DNA from: Scatophagus argus | Lineage: Eukaryota > Chordata > Actinopteri > Scatophagidae | NCBI RefSeq assembly: GCF_020382885.2 | Contig: NC_058514.1 | Span: 16,711,749 to 16,775,748, forward strand | Direction of reading: 5' to 3' | Length of the DNA: 64,000 nt | In this document: positions 12,919-23,324 of the stretch, piece by piece | Layout of the letters: every line of letters begins with the position of its first letter | Position numbering within the stretch: the first letter of the stretch is position 1 | Made by a program: the position numbers and the translations under genes | Notes under the pieces: model-generated | Databases searched by the model: none | Told to the model about the DNA's origin: nothing | Seen by the model: the letters and a program-made list of their open reading frames with translations, nothing else

Positions 12919-14053
12919 TGGTCTAACATAAATGACCGAAAGACCCACTGACGAAAAAATGTAAACACTCACTCAATATGCACAAACAAAATAAAAACAT
13001 ATTGAAAGATTCTTACTGTTCCTTTACTTGTAGGACTCGTAAATGTTACTTTACTGATGTTTTTCTCGCATCTCCATTCAGCTCACGAAGGTTAAAGTTG
13101 CCCATCCATCATTCAGACAACAATGGAGTAAGTGTGCCCTCTAGTGGTGGAAAAGAGAAGCAACAGCGAAGACAGGAACCACTCAAAAGTTCAAAAACCA
13201 ATTTAGTCCAGTAATGTATTCCAACTTAAAGGACCGTAACACTGTGTTTGAAAGCTTTAACCCTCAAATACAAAATACATGCACTCATTTTTTTTTCTGA
13301 CCACATTCAAAAATATTCTAGATTTTAGATAAAATTCACTCTTAACATGTCTGTATCTTTTTTTTTAAATTTTAAAAAATAAAAAAAAATCAGTCAGCAG
13401 ACTCTTGGAACCTGCCTGAACAGTTCTACACAGTAACCAGTCTTACATGTGTGTATTACTTTAGACAATGTGACAACTGCAGTTGCAATGTAAACAGCTA
13501 AAGTGCAGACTGATGTGAATAATCTGCACTGCATCGCCTCTAAACACATGGAACTTCTGACATGAATTCAAAGCTCCCTGCGGCGTTTCTGACTGCCGAG
13601 AGACATTACTCAAGGTGCCAAAAGAAGGGACGGAGGAATGCAAACGGTGCTGACTTTCAAGTTAAAAATACAACTATGTAACTGGAAAATACGCTTCACA
13701 GGTTCGATTTTGAGGATACACGTTTCGGTGACAGTGAATGTAAACTTGATCACCAGAAAACTCCACAGCGGAACCTCAGTGCATACTATATGAATGTTAA
13801 AAACAGCTTTCCATCACTCCAAAAGTTGATGTTGATACTTAGCACCAAATAATGGCAGAGGTAAACACTGGATCAGTAAATTAGCAGTTATATGGGACAA
13901 CTCATGCAGCACTGTAGTTCACTGTGCTTTACATTAACAGACCGCACGGAGATTCAAAACTCAAGCTTTTGCAGATGAAAACTCACAATCCAAATAACAG
14001 CACAGGGATAATCAAGCCCTCCTTCACTACTGTACTTGTTAAGTTTAAGAGTA

Positions 14054-14135
14054 ATAGTCAAGTCAAGTCAACTTTATTTGTATAGCCCATTTTTACAAGC
14101 AGTTTGTCTCAAAGGGCTTAACATCATAGCGTGGA
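14054..14135 (-). repeat. Fragment of TTGAA-tailed repeat family
   Basis: (agtca)n followed by 'actttatttgtatagcccat' and 'tttacaagcagtttg' is the reverse complement of the tail seen at 745-968. It is truncated just beyond the 3' terminal part. Confidence 0.7.
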
Positions 14136-14339
14136 AAGTTTCCCTGCAGGGCTGAATTGATATCACAATCAGAAATACCTTGTTGATCCTTGGGGTAAAT
14201 TGGGTTGCATATGACTTCATGCCTTTAACATGGCTGGATTACCTCTGTAAATTGATCCTGATCTAATGAAATTTCATTTTGAAACCATGAGCAGGTTAAA
14301 ACAGACAAAACAAAACAAAAAACTGACAGTCTGTGTTTC

Positions 14340-14610
14340 CCGGGGAAATTAATTTTTATTAGAATTTCAACAATTTTCTAACGACAGGAAATAATAAAAC
14401 CAGACGGTGTTTCTACTGAATATTTTGTGTCGGACAGTTCCATCCTTCTCGCCCTGCTTGTTTTTTTTTAAATATACATGAGTAGTAGTATCCCCGTGCT
14501 CTGTGCTGAGCAGTGGGACTGGGGACATAAATATAGAAAACTGCTGAGTGTGCTGTGGGGTTTTTGGGGTTTCAGGAGCGTCGAATGAGACCGCGGCTCA
14601 GTGGAGGGAT
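14340..14610 (-). other. slc25a3: slc25a3 3' untranslated region
   Basis: Sequence after the stop codon at 14611-14613. On the minus strand an AATAAA-type signal (tttatt on plus, 14355-14360) lies about 250 nt past the stop, so cleavage probably occurs near 14335-14345. The end is inferred from the signal only. Confidence 0.6.
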
Positions 14611-14771
14611 TTATTCTGTGAGGCCGAGCTTCTTCTTCAGGGACTCTGGCATCTCGGGAGGAGGGGGGCGGGGCAGGCGGAAGTAGACCTTGACAGAGTC
14701 ATAGATGAACCACTGCAGGGCGGTCAGAGTGCCGATCATGATGATACGGGCGATCAGTCCCTTCCAGACAC
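14611..14771 (-). CDS. slc25a3: slc25a3 last coding exon (residues 305-357)
   Basis: Encodes [18 protein letters not shown], the region around [20 protein letters not shown], and the C terminus [10 protein letters not shown]-stop. This is the sixth transmembrane helix and the proline-rich tail of the family. The acceptor is CTCAG at 14776-14772. Confidence 0.96.
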
Positions 14772-17700
14772 CTGAGCAGGAGATACATCACATTCAGCAT
14801 TTGATGTTATTGATTGTTCCTGCAGTGTTGATGTTGGTGAAGAGATTATGGATGATCCTGTGAGAGCAACATGCTACAGCATACACTTCAGGGTAACATC
14901 AAAACGGTATAGGTTTATCAATCACTAGTCTCATTCATATGTCCGTCCCCCAGGCTTGCAGCACTGAGAGCTCCCCTGTCCACAGAGGACAGGGCGGTCA
15001 GTGTTACAGGTGGGCTGGGGGGACAGGTAGACTGTTCTCACACGCCAATGACTCAAGCACCTCCAACTGTACAGCCACAAAGCTGCTGAGGGGCTCTGCT
15101 CAGAGCACAGCGCCCTCCAGAGGTGGATCTAAGGAGCGTGTTGATCATGGTGTTAACATGTGGTGTGGCTGATACAGACCTTTGGGACCCAGCCTCTTGA
15201 GGACCTGGACAGCAGTGCTGCCCTTCTCCTTGTTCAGCACAGACACCACAGAGTCAGCAGGGTGAGACACGATGGCACAGAAAACACCAGCTGCAAACAA
15301 ACAAACAAAAAAAACACATTAGGAAACGTAAATCCGCAGTCAGTTGTGCTATACGCATTAAGGCCAAAATGATGATGCATTATCACTGAAAACCATGGAG
15401 CTCAGGGGACTGCCAATATGTAGCTACACTAGTCAATATTCTTATTAATCACTAATACTGCTGGAGACATTCAACAGCAGTGGGATTCAATTTGCCTCAA
15501 TCCTTTCTGTTTCAATAACAGTCTTCCTTGGTGGAACTGGAAATGCTTTCACTTGGAGGCTCTTCATTAATCAGCATTTACAGTGCTGCAATGACAATGA
15601 AAAGTCTTACTGTTACTAATATTGTTATCATAATCACCATAGCACCTCCTGTATACTTCATTATCACCATTATCATTATCTACAGCTCCAATATTTCTGT
15701 ATTATTACTGCTGCTATGCATCTCCGTTTGTGTGCTCCTTCTCTCACGCCCCACCCCCCTCTCCCCCTTGCGTGCTCTCTCTCTTGCTCTCCTGCTCGCT
15801 CTCTCTCTCTCTTAACCCAACTGGTCAAGGCAGATGGCCGCCCATCTTGAGCCGGGGTCTGCTCCGAGGTTTCTGCCTTCTAAAAGGCAGTTTTTCCTCA
15901 CCACTGTCTCCAAGTGCTTGCTCAAGGGGGAATGTTGGGCTCTCTGTATTACAATTTAATTAAAGAGTTTGGTCTAGAGCTGCTCTAATTGGAAAGTGTC
16001 ATGAGATAACTTTTGTTGTGAATTGGCGCTATATAAATAAACTGAATTGAAATTGACATTAAAAAGAGTGTACCATTCAGGTGTATTTACTCACCGATGT
16101 AACCAGCCACAAAGGTGACCACCAGCTGCTCGGATTTGCTGCACTCACTGCGGGGCTTAGGAACAACATACTTGTAAAGCATCTCCACAGTACGCTCGAA
16201 GCAGGCAAACTTCATCATGGTGTAAGGGATCTGCCTCATCCACAGGGGCACAACACCTTTGTAGAAACTGAAGGGAAAAAACCATACATATATACTTGTA
16301 CATACACATATTTTATTTCTTTTTTTTTTATTCTATTCTTTCAGTCATCACCCAGCAGATCTTTGATAAAAGGAAAACTTAAACATGCATTTTTCAGTGC
16401 ACTATGTGAAGTGTCCGTCCCCCAGGCTTGCAGCACTGAGAGCTCCCCTGTCCAGAGAGGACAGGGTGGTCAGTGTTACAGGTGGGCTGGGGGGACAGGT
16501 AGACTGTTCTCACACGCCAATGACTCAAGCACCTCCAACTGTACAGCCACAAAGCTGCTGAGGGGCTCTGCTCAGAGCACAGCGCCCTCCAGAGGTGGAT
16601 CTAAGGAGCGTGTTTTCAGAAACATTAACCAATACAATTTTAAATGTTCTATTTATAATCAGTCACTAAAGCAACAATTCCACGATGTGAATAACCTATG
16701 ACTGTGACTGAAACTGAATGCTGAGAAGCTGTAAAGCAGCATACTTACGCCCAGAGCCCTTCCTCTCCGTACATCTTGGGAACACACTCCCTGAGGGTGT
16801 TGGCGTAGCCCGGCTGGGTCTGGATACGAACCTTGACAGCCTCCATGGGAGCCAGAGCAATGTCGGCGAAGAATTCTGCACTGGCTGAGGCAGCGAGGTA
16901 TAATGATGTCCTCCACAGGTAGGTGTTCTCCTGTTGGGTGGAACCACATAACAAGCGTTTAGACAGATAAGACAACAGACATACAGCACTCAGTTTTCCC
17001 ATTCGTTACTCAGCAGCTGGAAAGAAAACTGGATACAGCATGAACAGTATTAAAGAAAACCGTCACATGGCAATCACTCAATTCTACTCATTTACCTGAG
17101 CTAATACATCACAAAAAAACAAAAAAAGCAAACAAGAAGAAACATGTACTTGACTTTATCACAGCAAAACTATGTGGGCTTACCTCTCCCAACATGTCAC
17201 TGTACAAGATCTTGAACACCTCGTAGAAACCGAATTTGCACAGTCCCTGCATGGAGTATCCAATGAAGGTGGGAGCCCAGCCCTTTGCCAGGCCTCTGAC
17301 ACCATCTTCCCTGACTGTCACTGCAAAGCCGTTACCGATGCTCTTGTATTTATCTGGGCTCACCTGAGGAGGTGAACAGAATCGTGTAAGGCGGCACATC
17401 AACAAATCACTGGCAGTTCTGGCAGCTTGTGTTCCAAGCAGATATTATAAGAGGCTTGTATGATAACTAGCCATTTGTGTATGCCATTACATGACTTCAG
17501 GGTGTTGTGTGACTCTGTATGTGTTTAAGTGACTTAAGGGAATTACAATTTCCCACAACAGATTACACTTGGCCAGAAGGCACCAAGTATAATTAATATG
17601 TTTTGAACTAAATGGGTCATGCCCACAAAGTGTGGCACAAGATGTCAATTTTTACTATATGTGTATAGTATACATATATGTATACAGGTTTCAGTAAATG

Positions 17701-20332
17701 TTTTAGAATCATACATGAAGCCATGGCGCTGAGAAGTTGGAGGAACCTCTGGCTTCTTGTTGCTACTGTGGGGTTCAGCTACCATACAAACCTGCAAGCG
17801 GCACTTGACAAGGTCGAGGGGCACCACGGCTGTGTGGGTGATGCCGCAGCTCAGGATACCCCCAAAACCACACAGGGCATAGTACTTTGAGGAGCCAAAC
17901 TCGCAGCTGACATCCTCTGTGGTAGAAGGAAAGGGACACAACATGCAACATGCAGGGTCACATGCACCACAGGACAAAAATCAACACCAAACCAGAGCAA
18001 CATAATGGAAGAGTTGTCACAGCGGAACTACCAAATCATTAAGGGTGACAGTTTGCTCAAACCAAATGTGTTGACTGTTTCAACTCAGTGCCAGGACTCT
18101 TCCATTATAGATGACTCTGCCACTAACATGCCAACAATTATTGAGGTTATTAAAATCATTGTCCATGTGATTTCAGTATGAACCATAGGGCCACAGTGGT
18201 GTCAGGCCATTCAATACAAAATAATTTAAATATCGTCCATTCGTATCCAGAGCAGACCTCAACTTTGGTTTGTTTTCTACCTTTCATGCAGCCACTGGTT
18301 TCATTTCATGTCAGTTAACTATGCAAGTTCACTTAGAAACTAGTGAAACTTACTACAGACAGCTTTTTCTTACGGTGATTTTGAGACACCAATGGCTGCT
18401 TAGAAGGTAGAAACCCTCTAAAAAACAATCACTGTGGTTGTGATTAAAGTAATTTAAGGAGAAACCTTAAAACTGATGTTACAATACCAGCAATGAAAGC
18501 ATAATTGCTTACAAGACTCACCATGTAAATCATTTATCATCATCACTATAATGCCTGCGTCTTATCAAACGTACTTCTTGACTTTACTACGCATTCTCAC
18601 CTAGCAGTTAAAGGTTAATCTGTCAGTTTGTTAAATAACAATTAATGGTTGGCTAATGTTGTCATTTATGTTGCATTTATCACATGTTCCCTGTCAGACA
18701 AACACCTGAGGGTGTCAAACAACATGGTCGACATTCTCAGGCCCGACTCTCCTGACATTCACCTACAAAAGTCCTCGATCATGTGAGCTGAGTGGGGGTG
18801 GTGGTGTGCGGCGAGACGAGTAGAATCACTGAACACATAGGAACACAGGTGCACAATCATGCAGCCGTATTATGATCACTCCAAAACATCAGAATCATGG
18901 GAATCAATGCACAATGACAAGAAACACCTTCAAAACTGGACTGACACTATTTCTTCCATGCAAATTGGTGCAATTTAAAAAACAAAAAACAAAACAATCT
19001 TATGGGTTGATGAGGTGCGACGTTAAACCGAAAAACATGGCAACGAACCACGGAGACAGACCTGCATTCTGCATTTGACCAGATCGAGGGGAACAACAGC
19101 TGTGTGTGTGGTACCACAGCTCAGAATCCCACCAAAGCCGCACAGGACGAAATACTTCTGAGAGCCGAACTCACAACTGTCTCCCTCTGAAGAAACACAG
19201 TTCAGACTTTAGGAACAGGGCAGCATCCGAGCTTAGAAAGGAGCAAACTTTGATTCTTTGGATGTCTGATGAAGAGCTTGAACTTGAGAAAGAAACATCT
19301 CATCCGTGCCTTCGATTTAGCTAGACACCTGACAAGCCAAAATAGTCTACTAGAGAGACACCTTATTTTACCAGCCTCATCCTTATGCAAGTATGCAAGA
19401 GTTGTCTAACTTGCCTACCAGCAACTGTTTAGCCTGAAAACAAAGTCCTGCAAGCATTGTAAGATTTGCTTTCACACATATTTGCCTGAAGTACTTTTGA
19501 AAACTCTTTCTTGGTATCCAAAAAATGTTAACATACAGCACAGACTGCTGTAAAAAGTGGAACTGATGAAATTCAAGACTCATGGCTGAAAACTGCTGAA
19601 AACTGACAGAAAATGCAGACATTCAAGGTGCTGAGTTTGACCTTTGACAGTAGAGCAGCAGTGGCACTTGCTGTTCAAGTAATTTGGGAACTGTTTTCAC
19701 AACGTGTCAACAATTTCATTCTGGGACTATATGTTCTTGCCAACCCCCTGAGCAGCTCACTGTCAGTGATCTTAAGAATTTCTAAACTTGTTTGCCAATA
19801 TATAACTCAATTTCATAATTCTGCAGTAAAACACTTTCGTTCATCTTAAATCTACTGTTTAAAAGAACGTGTGACAGGTCAAATACAGTTTGCTGCACTG
19901 CAATCGCAAGATACCACTTTGTCCTTCCTTGTCCTCCACAGGCAGCTTGGATGCCGCAAAGGCCTGGCAGCTAACTTCCTCAATAATCGCATCCTATAGC
20001 ATTCGTAACGATTAAAATGATTCCTGATAATGTACAACTGCCGGGAAAAACGGGAAAATGTACTTAAGAATAAACGTATCTATGCTGAATATATGTCGTT
20101 GGCCACAACTGGGCGAATACGTTTGGCTAAGCTAATGCAGTTAACGCTAGCCCTTTAGCCAGCCTGTGGTGTAGTCAGCGCTGGGGTTACCGTCTGCGGT
20201 CGCGGCTGCTGCCAGTCTGCGGGTCCTCTGTCCATGAAGGTTCTGTTGGGGTTCTTCCACTTTCTGGAGAGTGAAGAGGGGTGCGCTGAACGGGTTAGCC
20301 CGGGCCAGCTGTGTCAAAGCGGTCGGGTACAT
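14611..20332 (-). CDS. slc25a3: SLC25A3 mitochondrial phosphate carrier (whole coding locus)
   Basis: Imports inorganic phosphate (with H+) across the inner mitochondrial membrane, supplying ATP synthase. Seven coding segments join in phase: 20332-20191, one of two alternative 125-bp exons (19186-19062 or 17916-17792), 17363-17184, 16930-16749, 16267-16095, 15290-15180 and 14771-14611. They total 1074 nt, or 357 residues, close to the 361-362 of the human protein. The N terminus is a transit-peptide-like segment ([18 protein letters not shown], cf. human MFSSVAHLARANPFN). The three carrier repeats carry [19 protein letters not shown] and HPADSVVS; the last lacks the usual basic residue, as is normal for this carrier. 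Every intron is GT-AG. Two snoRNA genes lie inside introns. Whether this is teleost copy a or b cannot be decided here. Confidence 0.97.
14937..15142 (-). ncRNA. snora53: H/ACA snoRNA, SNORA53-like, copy 1
   Basis: About 206 nt on the host-gene strand, in the intron between the exons ending 15180 and starting 14771. The 5' hairpin closes with ACACGC / GCGTGT. An H box AGAACA (ANANNA) follows. The 3' hairpin closes with GTCCCCCCAG / CTGGGGGAC and has an inner stem CCCTGTCC / GGACAGGG. The ACA box (14942-14940) is three bases from the inferred 3' end. Human SNORA53 is hosted by SLC25A3, which supports the name. The 5' end lies only about 37 nt past the donor of the upstream exon. Confidence 0.85.
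15180..15290 (-). CDS. slc25a3: slc25a3 coding exon (residues 268-304)
   Basis: Encodes [20 protein letters not shown] and [18 protein letters not shown], the third carrier repeat signature. The donor reads AAAG|GTCTGTAT, weak at positions +3 to +5, while the acceptor TTTGCAG is good. The phase is 1 at both ends. Confidence 0.96.
15803..16055 (+). repeat. TTGAA-tailed repeat, full copy inside slc25a3 intron
   Basis: Nearly identical to the reverse complement of 7915-8167: 'aacccaactggtcaaggcag', the hairpin ctgccttCTAAaaggcag, 'caagggggaatgttgggctc' and the end 'ctatataaataaactgaatt'. A CT-rich run precedes it (15770-15812). It is antisense to the host gene. The overlapping open frame is not a gene. 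Confidence 0.87.
16095..16267 (-). CDS. slc25a3: slc25a3 coding exon (residues 210-267)
   Basis: Encodes [40 protein letters not shown] and [15 protein letters not shown], covering transmembrane helix 4 to the start of helix 5. The donor is ATCG|GTGAGT and the acceptor CCCTTCAG. The 206-codon open frame on the opposite strand is a shadow of this exon and the adjacent snoRNA. Confidence 0.97.
16409..16614 (-). ncRNA. snora53: H/ACA snoRNA, SNORA53-like, copy 2
   Basis: A second, almost identical copy in the intron between exons 16749 and 16267. It has the same closing stems, H box AGAACA and ACA box (16414-16412). Differences from copy 1 are few: the apical loop TCTG becomes TCTC and a GC-to-AC change sits beside the inner stem. 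It is placed about 135 nt past the donor and about 141 nt before the acceptor, a more usual position than copy 1. Both copies keep every structural element, so both may be functional. Confidence 0.85.
16749..16930 (-). CDS. slc25a3: slc25a3 coding exon (residues 150-210)
   Basis: Encodes [20 protein letters not shown], then [20 protein letters not shown] and [20 protein letters not shown]. It contains the second carrier signature PMEAVK. The donor GGGC|GTAAGT is strong and the acceptor is CAACAG. Confidence 0.97.
17184..17363 (-). CDS. slc25a3: slc25a3 coding exon (residues 90-149)
   Basis: Encodes [40 protein letters not shown] and [20 protein letters not shown]. This is the matrix loop with the GLAKGWAPT carrier motif and helix 2. 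The exon is 60 codons, phase 0 at both ends. Confidence 0.97.
17792..17916 (-). CDS. slc25a3: slc25a3 alternative exon 3B
   Basis: The downstream member of a mutually exclusive pair, 125 bp with the same phases as exon 3A. It encodes [20 protein letters not shown] then [20 protein letters not shown]. The [10 protein letters not shown] stretch resembles the ubiquitous human isoform B ([16 protein letters not shown]). It carries helix 1 and the first PxDxxK signature. It ends CRLQ where 3A ends CRMQ. Confidence 0.93.
19062..19186 (-). CDS. slc25a3: slc25a3 alternative exon 3A
   Basis: The upstream member of the pair, also 125 bp. It encodes [20 protein letters not shown] then [20 protein letters not shown]. 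The CGTTHTA stretch matches the human heart/muscle isoform A, while its first half looks B-like. Joining to the preceding exon (ends ADG) and following exon (starts VSPDK) is in frame with either 3A or 3B; including both would shift the frame (250 nt), so they must be used one at a time. Confidence 0.93.
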
Positions 20333-20362
20333 GGTGGTGTCCTGCCTACTGGCGGAGCTACG
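20191..20362 (-). CDS. slc25a3: slc25a3 exon with start codon and transit peptide
   Basis: The coding part is 20332-20191, residues 1-47; 20362-20333 is 5' untranslated. I chose the ATG at 20332-20330 because the peptide from there aligns with the mammalian N terminus (LARANPF is conserved); an in-frame upstream ATG at 20371-20369 lies beyond the acceptor TTGCAG. Arg- and Ala-rich sequence ([12 protein letters not shown]) precedes the donor GACG|GTAACC. Confidence 0.92.
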
Positions 20363-20896
20363 CTGCAACAAGTTAGCTGTGTGTTAGCTCAAGCAAGCTG
20401 GCAGCGGTGAAAGGTAACGCATCTAGCGCCAGCAACTTACACACACCGAGACAACGATACCTGAACTGAAGGATACCATGTCACGTGCTAGTCAACCAAG
20501 TTTGACTGAATGACCGTGAAGAGGAAATGCTTAACATTAGCTTACTGAATGCACATGTAGCGAATACGAAGTAACACAGTAACCACGTCTATATGACTAA
20601 ATGACAAGTTTAAACCATTTGTAACACCCATCTTCAAATCTCAAAGCTGTCTACCAACACATTCATCTACCATTTAGACTGCTCTTTTCTAGCTGATGCT
20701 AAAATGCTATGCTAATTTTATGTGCTAAGCTAACTTGACCGCTCCAAGGTGGAACGTCTCCTACTAAAAGAAAAGGCAAAAGTCACGTAAACAAAACAGC
20801 TGAAAGAGTCACACATTAAAACACGTGCCTCATTAAGATTTGGCAACATAATAAGTCATATGTAGGCTACTATTTTAAATGAATAACTGCACTCAC

Positions 20897-20990
20897 TCTT
20901 TCAGTATCTTAAGATGGCGACTCCGCTAAGCTGCAGCCGGCTGTTCGGAGAGGCCGAATGACCTCGCGGTAAATCGATTTGTCCTTTCGT
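20897..20990 (-). other. slc25a3: slc25a3 untranslated first exon (inferred)
   Basis: A GC-richer segment ends in GAAAGA|GTGAGTGC, a strong minus-strand donor that would splice to 20362. Human SLC25A3 also has an untranslated first exon. The upstream boundary is a guess from base composition. Confidence 0.6.
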
Positions 20991-21000
20991 GACGTCACGG
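20905..21000 (-). promoter_or_regulatory. slc25a3 promoter elements: YY1-type and CRE
   Basis: A palindromic CRE (TGACGTCA) lies at 20990-20997 and a YY1-type AAGATGGCG at 20911-20919. YY1 sites at or just after the start site and CRE/ATF sites are common in nuclear genes for mitochondrial proteins. Motifs were read by eye; function is inferred. Confidence 0.55.
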
Positions 21001-21099
21001 GGAATTCTGGGCGGGTTTAGCCTCTTCTTTGTCCAGTAAGAAAACTCCTCGGCGTTGCCAATCAAAACCCCGGGTCCAATCATATATTTAGTCTATGAT

Positions 21100-22185
21100 T
21101 AAATTAAGGCGGTGCTTGTAGAAACTTCAGAGGTAATTCTTCCAATAAATGCAAACAATTCCCTCTTGGATAAACAAATTCCTCTATGTGAGACAGTCAC
21201 AAAAATTAAAGAGATGCGTGTGTGACAATAAATGACATCTAATGACAAACCGTGAGGAGCACTAAGTGGATTAGCTGTTGACAGCTGCTTCTATTCTTGT
21301 TTTCAGTAATACACTTGAGAGCAAGCCCCCCACGCGCCCCCAGAGATGGTCACTTAGTGACACCACTGCCCACCTGGGTATGGCCTCAGATATGGCTGGA
21401 ATTACCTGAAGGTGGGTGCATTCTGGTTCACGTGAAGGGCAGGGTGGCACTCCCTCATCTCCTGTTTTCTAATAAAAACTTTGCAAAGATCATGTTGTTC
21501 TGACGCAGAAGCAATCTTAAAAAATACAATGCCAAATTTCAGTTGTAATTAGTGTGTCATACAGGGCATGGCATACCTAGAGATTCAGAACAACCTCTCA
21601 CTGGATGCACACCTCTGTCGTGTCTGTGTGCAATCTCTGGTCTTTGACGTTATATAATTAACACTATTCTTTATGATGGCACACTACAATCTATTTTGAA
21701 TCATTTTCAAGAAAACAGTGGATTTATTTTAACACTAAACTCTTTTTTTTTTTTTTTTAATCAGCAACAAGATGTAGAGACCCTATTTATACCGCATCCC
21801 TACTCCTGCCTGTTCATTATGTACAGTATTCCTATAATGGAACTTTACAAGACCCCAGATTTGCTACAGCGTAAGCAGCATAATGCAGTTACTACACAAA
21901 CTTCTGTTTTAGTAATGCACATTTACAAACAAAGCTACTAAATTACATTACAATAAAAAAAACACACTTAAACCTGCTCAAAGAGCCAAATGCCCTTGGC
22001 TCTTTGATTTATAATATATGCGTGTGTGTGTGTGTGTATGTATAGCATTTCAGCACAAAAATCCAAAAGTTGCAACAAAGTAAAACAGAAGAAAAGATGC
22101 TACTTAAGACACTTATGAAATTAAGTGCCTTAGATAGCACACACATCGTGCATCCTCATAAATAAAAATCTCTTAAAGGCACAGT
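21100..22185. other. Spacer between tmpo 3' end and slc25a3
   Basis: AT-rich sequence with a poly-T run (21741-21759) and a short GT repeat (22021-22037). No exon or recognisable gene was seen. Confidence 0.6.
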
Positions 22186-22189
22186 AACA

Positions 22190-22921
22190 TCATAATAGTT
22201 TATTGAGTGGATATTCAATATTTGTGACAGTGAATACATAATTAAGTAGAATACACAGTGACATTCACTTTCATAAGAAGAGAACATTAAGAAAATATTA
22301 GAGTCTAAGAAGATTCACTTGGATTATAATAACAAGCCTCCCTGTCTCATTAACAAAGATGGTCAAATAAAGTACAAAACAAAATGACAGATTCAAACTC
22401 CATCATCAAAGTTGTTAATGACAGAGAAAGACACTAAAGCAAAGTGTGAAAAAAAAAAAAATCTCATCCACACATTCAATACAAACACACACACTTATAC
22501 GCACACACTTGCACACCATGCATGTATGACATAAAAAAAAAATGAACATAGTCCACATATTTCTATGAAAGCTACTGCGTTTGTGTTTCTGACCGGCTGT
22601 CTTTGTCTTCACCTCACAGGCTGAATCAAAGATGAGCAGAGGCAGCACTGTTCTTTCAAATCATGGACGTCCCTGAAAGTGTCCGGCGGCGTCACTTCTC
22701 AGGGTTTCACTGAAAACTGATTTAAAAATGAAGGAAAGAAAAGCTCACATATTGAGGAAAAAAAAAACAAAAAACAACAAGGGCGAGGATGTCAGAGGTC
22801 ATTTCACAGCGCCCATGGGAAAAAAAAATGGCTACAAAGAAGATTCACACTTTTAAAAAAACAATAAACAAATTCAAAGCAGGCAGGTCTTTGTTTCCCC
22901 ACCAGAACTCGGTTGTGCTCT
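22190..22921 (-). other. tmpo: tmpo 3' untranslated region
   Basis: Follows the stop codon at 22922-22924. A minus-strand AATAAA (tttatt, about 22199-22204) suggests cleavage near 22185. It contains CA-rich and A-rich tracts. The extent is inferred from the signal. Confidence 0.55.
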
Positions 22922-23324
22922 CTATGCTGTGCTGGGACTGTCCACTCCTGTGTCCTGGCCACCGAAAGGATTGATGCTGTTGGTCTCCATGGCTTGGTAA
23001 ATCAAGAACAGGAAAGTAGCCAGGATGGCCAGCAGGAACAGCTTTATCCAAAGAGACATGCTGTGTGTCTGACCTGCAGGTGGAGCTGCAGACAGAGGCC
23101 TGGAGGCGGAAGTGGAAAAAGAGGAGGCAGAGGTAGAGGAGTTCAAGGAGGTGGAAGGAGGAAAGCCGGAGACTCTGTTGACAGTGCGGCTCTCTGTGTA
23201 GGATGAGGATGAGCTGGTAGTCTTGGTGGTTTTTGGAGAGAAAAGGAAATTTTCATTGTTCCACAGGTCACTGGACTTCACCGGACGGTCGGCAGCTCCT
23301 TTAATGGGTCTTCGACAGGTGGCG
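22922..23324 (-). CDS. tmpo: tmpo last coding exon with membrane anchor
   Basis: Starts after CTTGTAG with [20 protein letters not shown], then a Ser/Thr-rich linker, then the helix [20 protein letters not shown], and ends METNSINPF...SPSTA-stop. This matches the C terminus of human LAP2-beta (FLVYQAMETNQVNPF). The tail-anchored topology leaves about 21 residues in the perinuclear space. Confidence 0.96.

Larger units (their letters stand above)
4250..14335. other. Intergenic stretch left of slc25a3
   Basis: No exon with recognisable protein similarity was found on either strand. The stretch contains microsatellites (4812-4842 GAT/GGT, 6606-6632 GA), four dispersed repeats, a hAT MITE and a hAT terminal fragment, each listed separately. 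One short start-plus-donor motif at 11803-11853 is discussed under findings. IKBIP would lie about here if the human gene order were kept, but I could not see it. Confidence 0.5.

Noticed and set aside
15730-15963. Repeated 'peptide' [20 protein letters not shown] in several places
   Set aside because: The similarity between open frames at 15.8, 45.5 and 63.7 kb is nucleotide similarity of a dispersed repeat. Frames differ between copies and carry no coding signature.
16081-16701. 206-codon plus-strand open frame
   Set aside because: Antisense shadow of slc25a3 coding exon 16267-16095 plus the reverse strand of the snoRNA; no independent motif or splice support.
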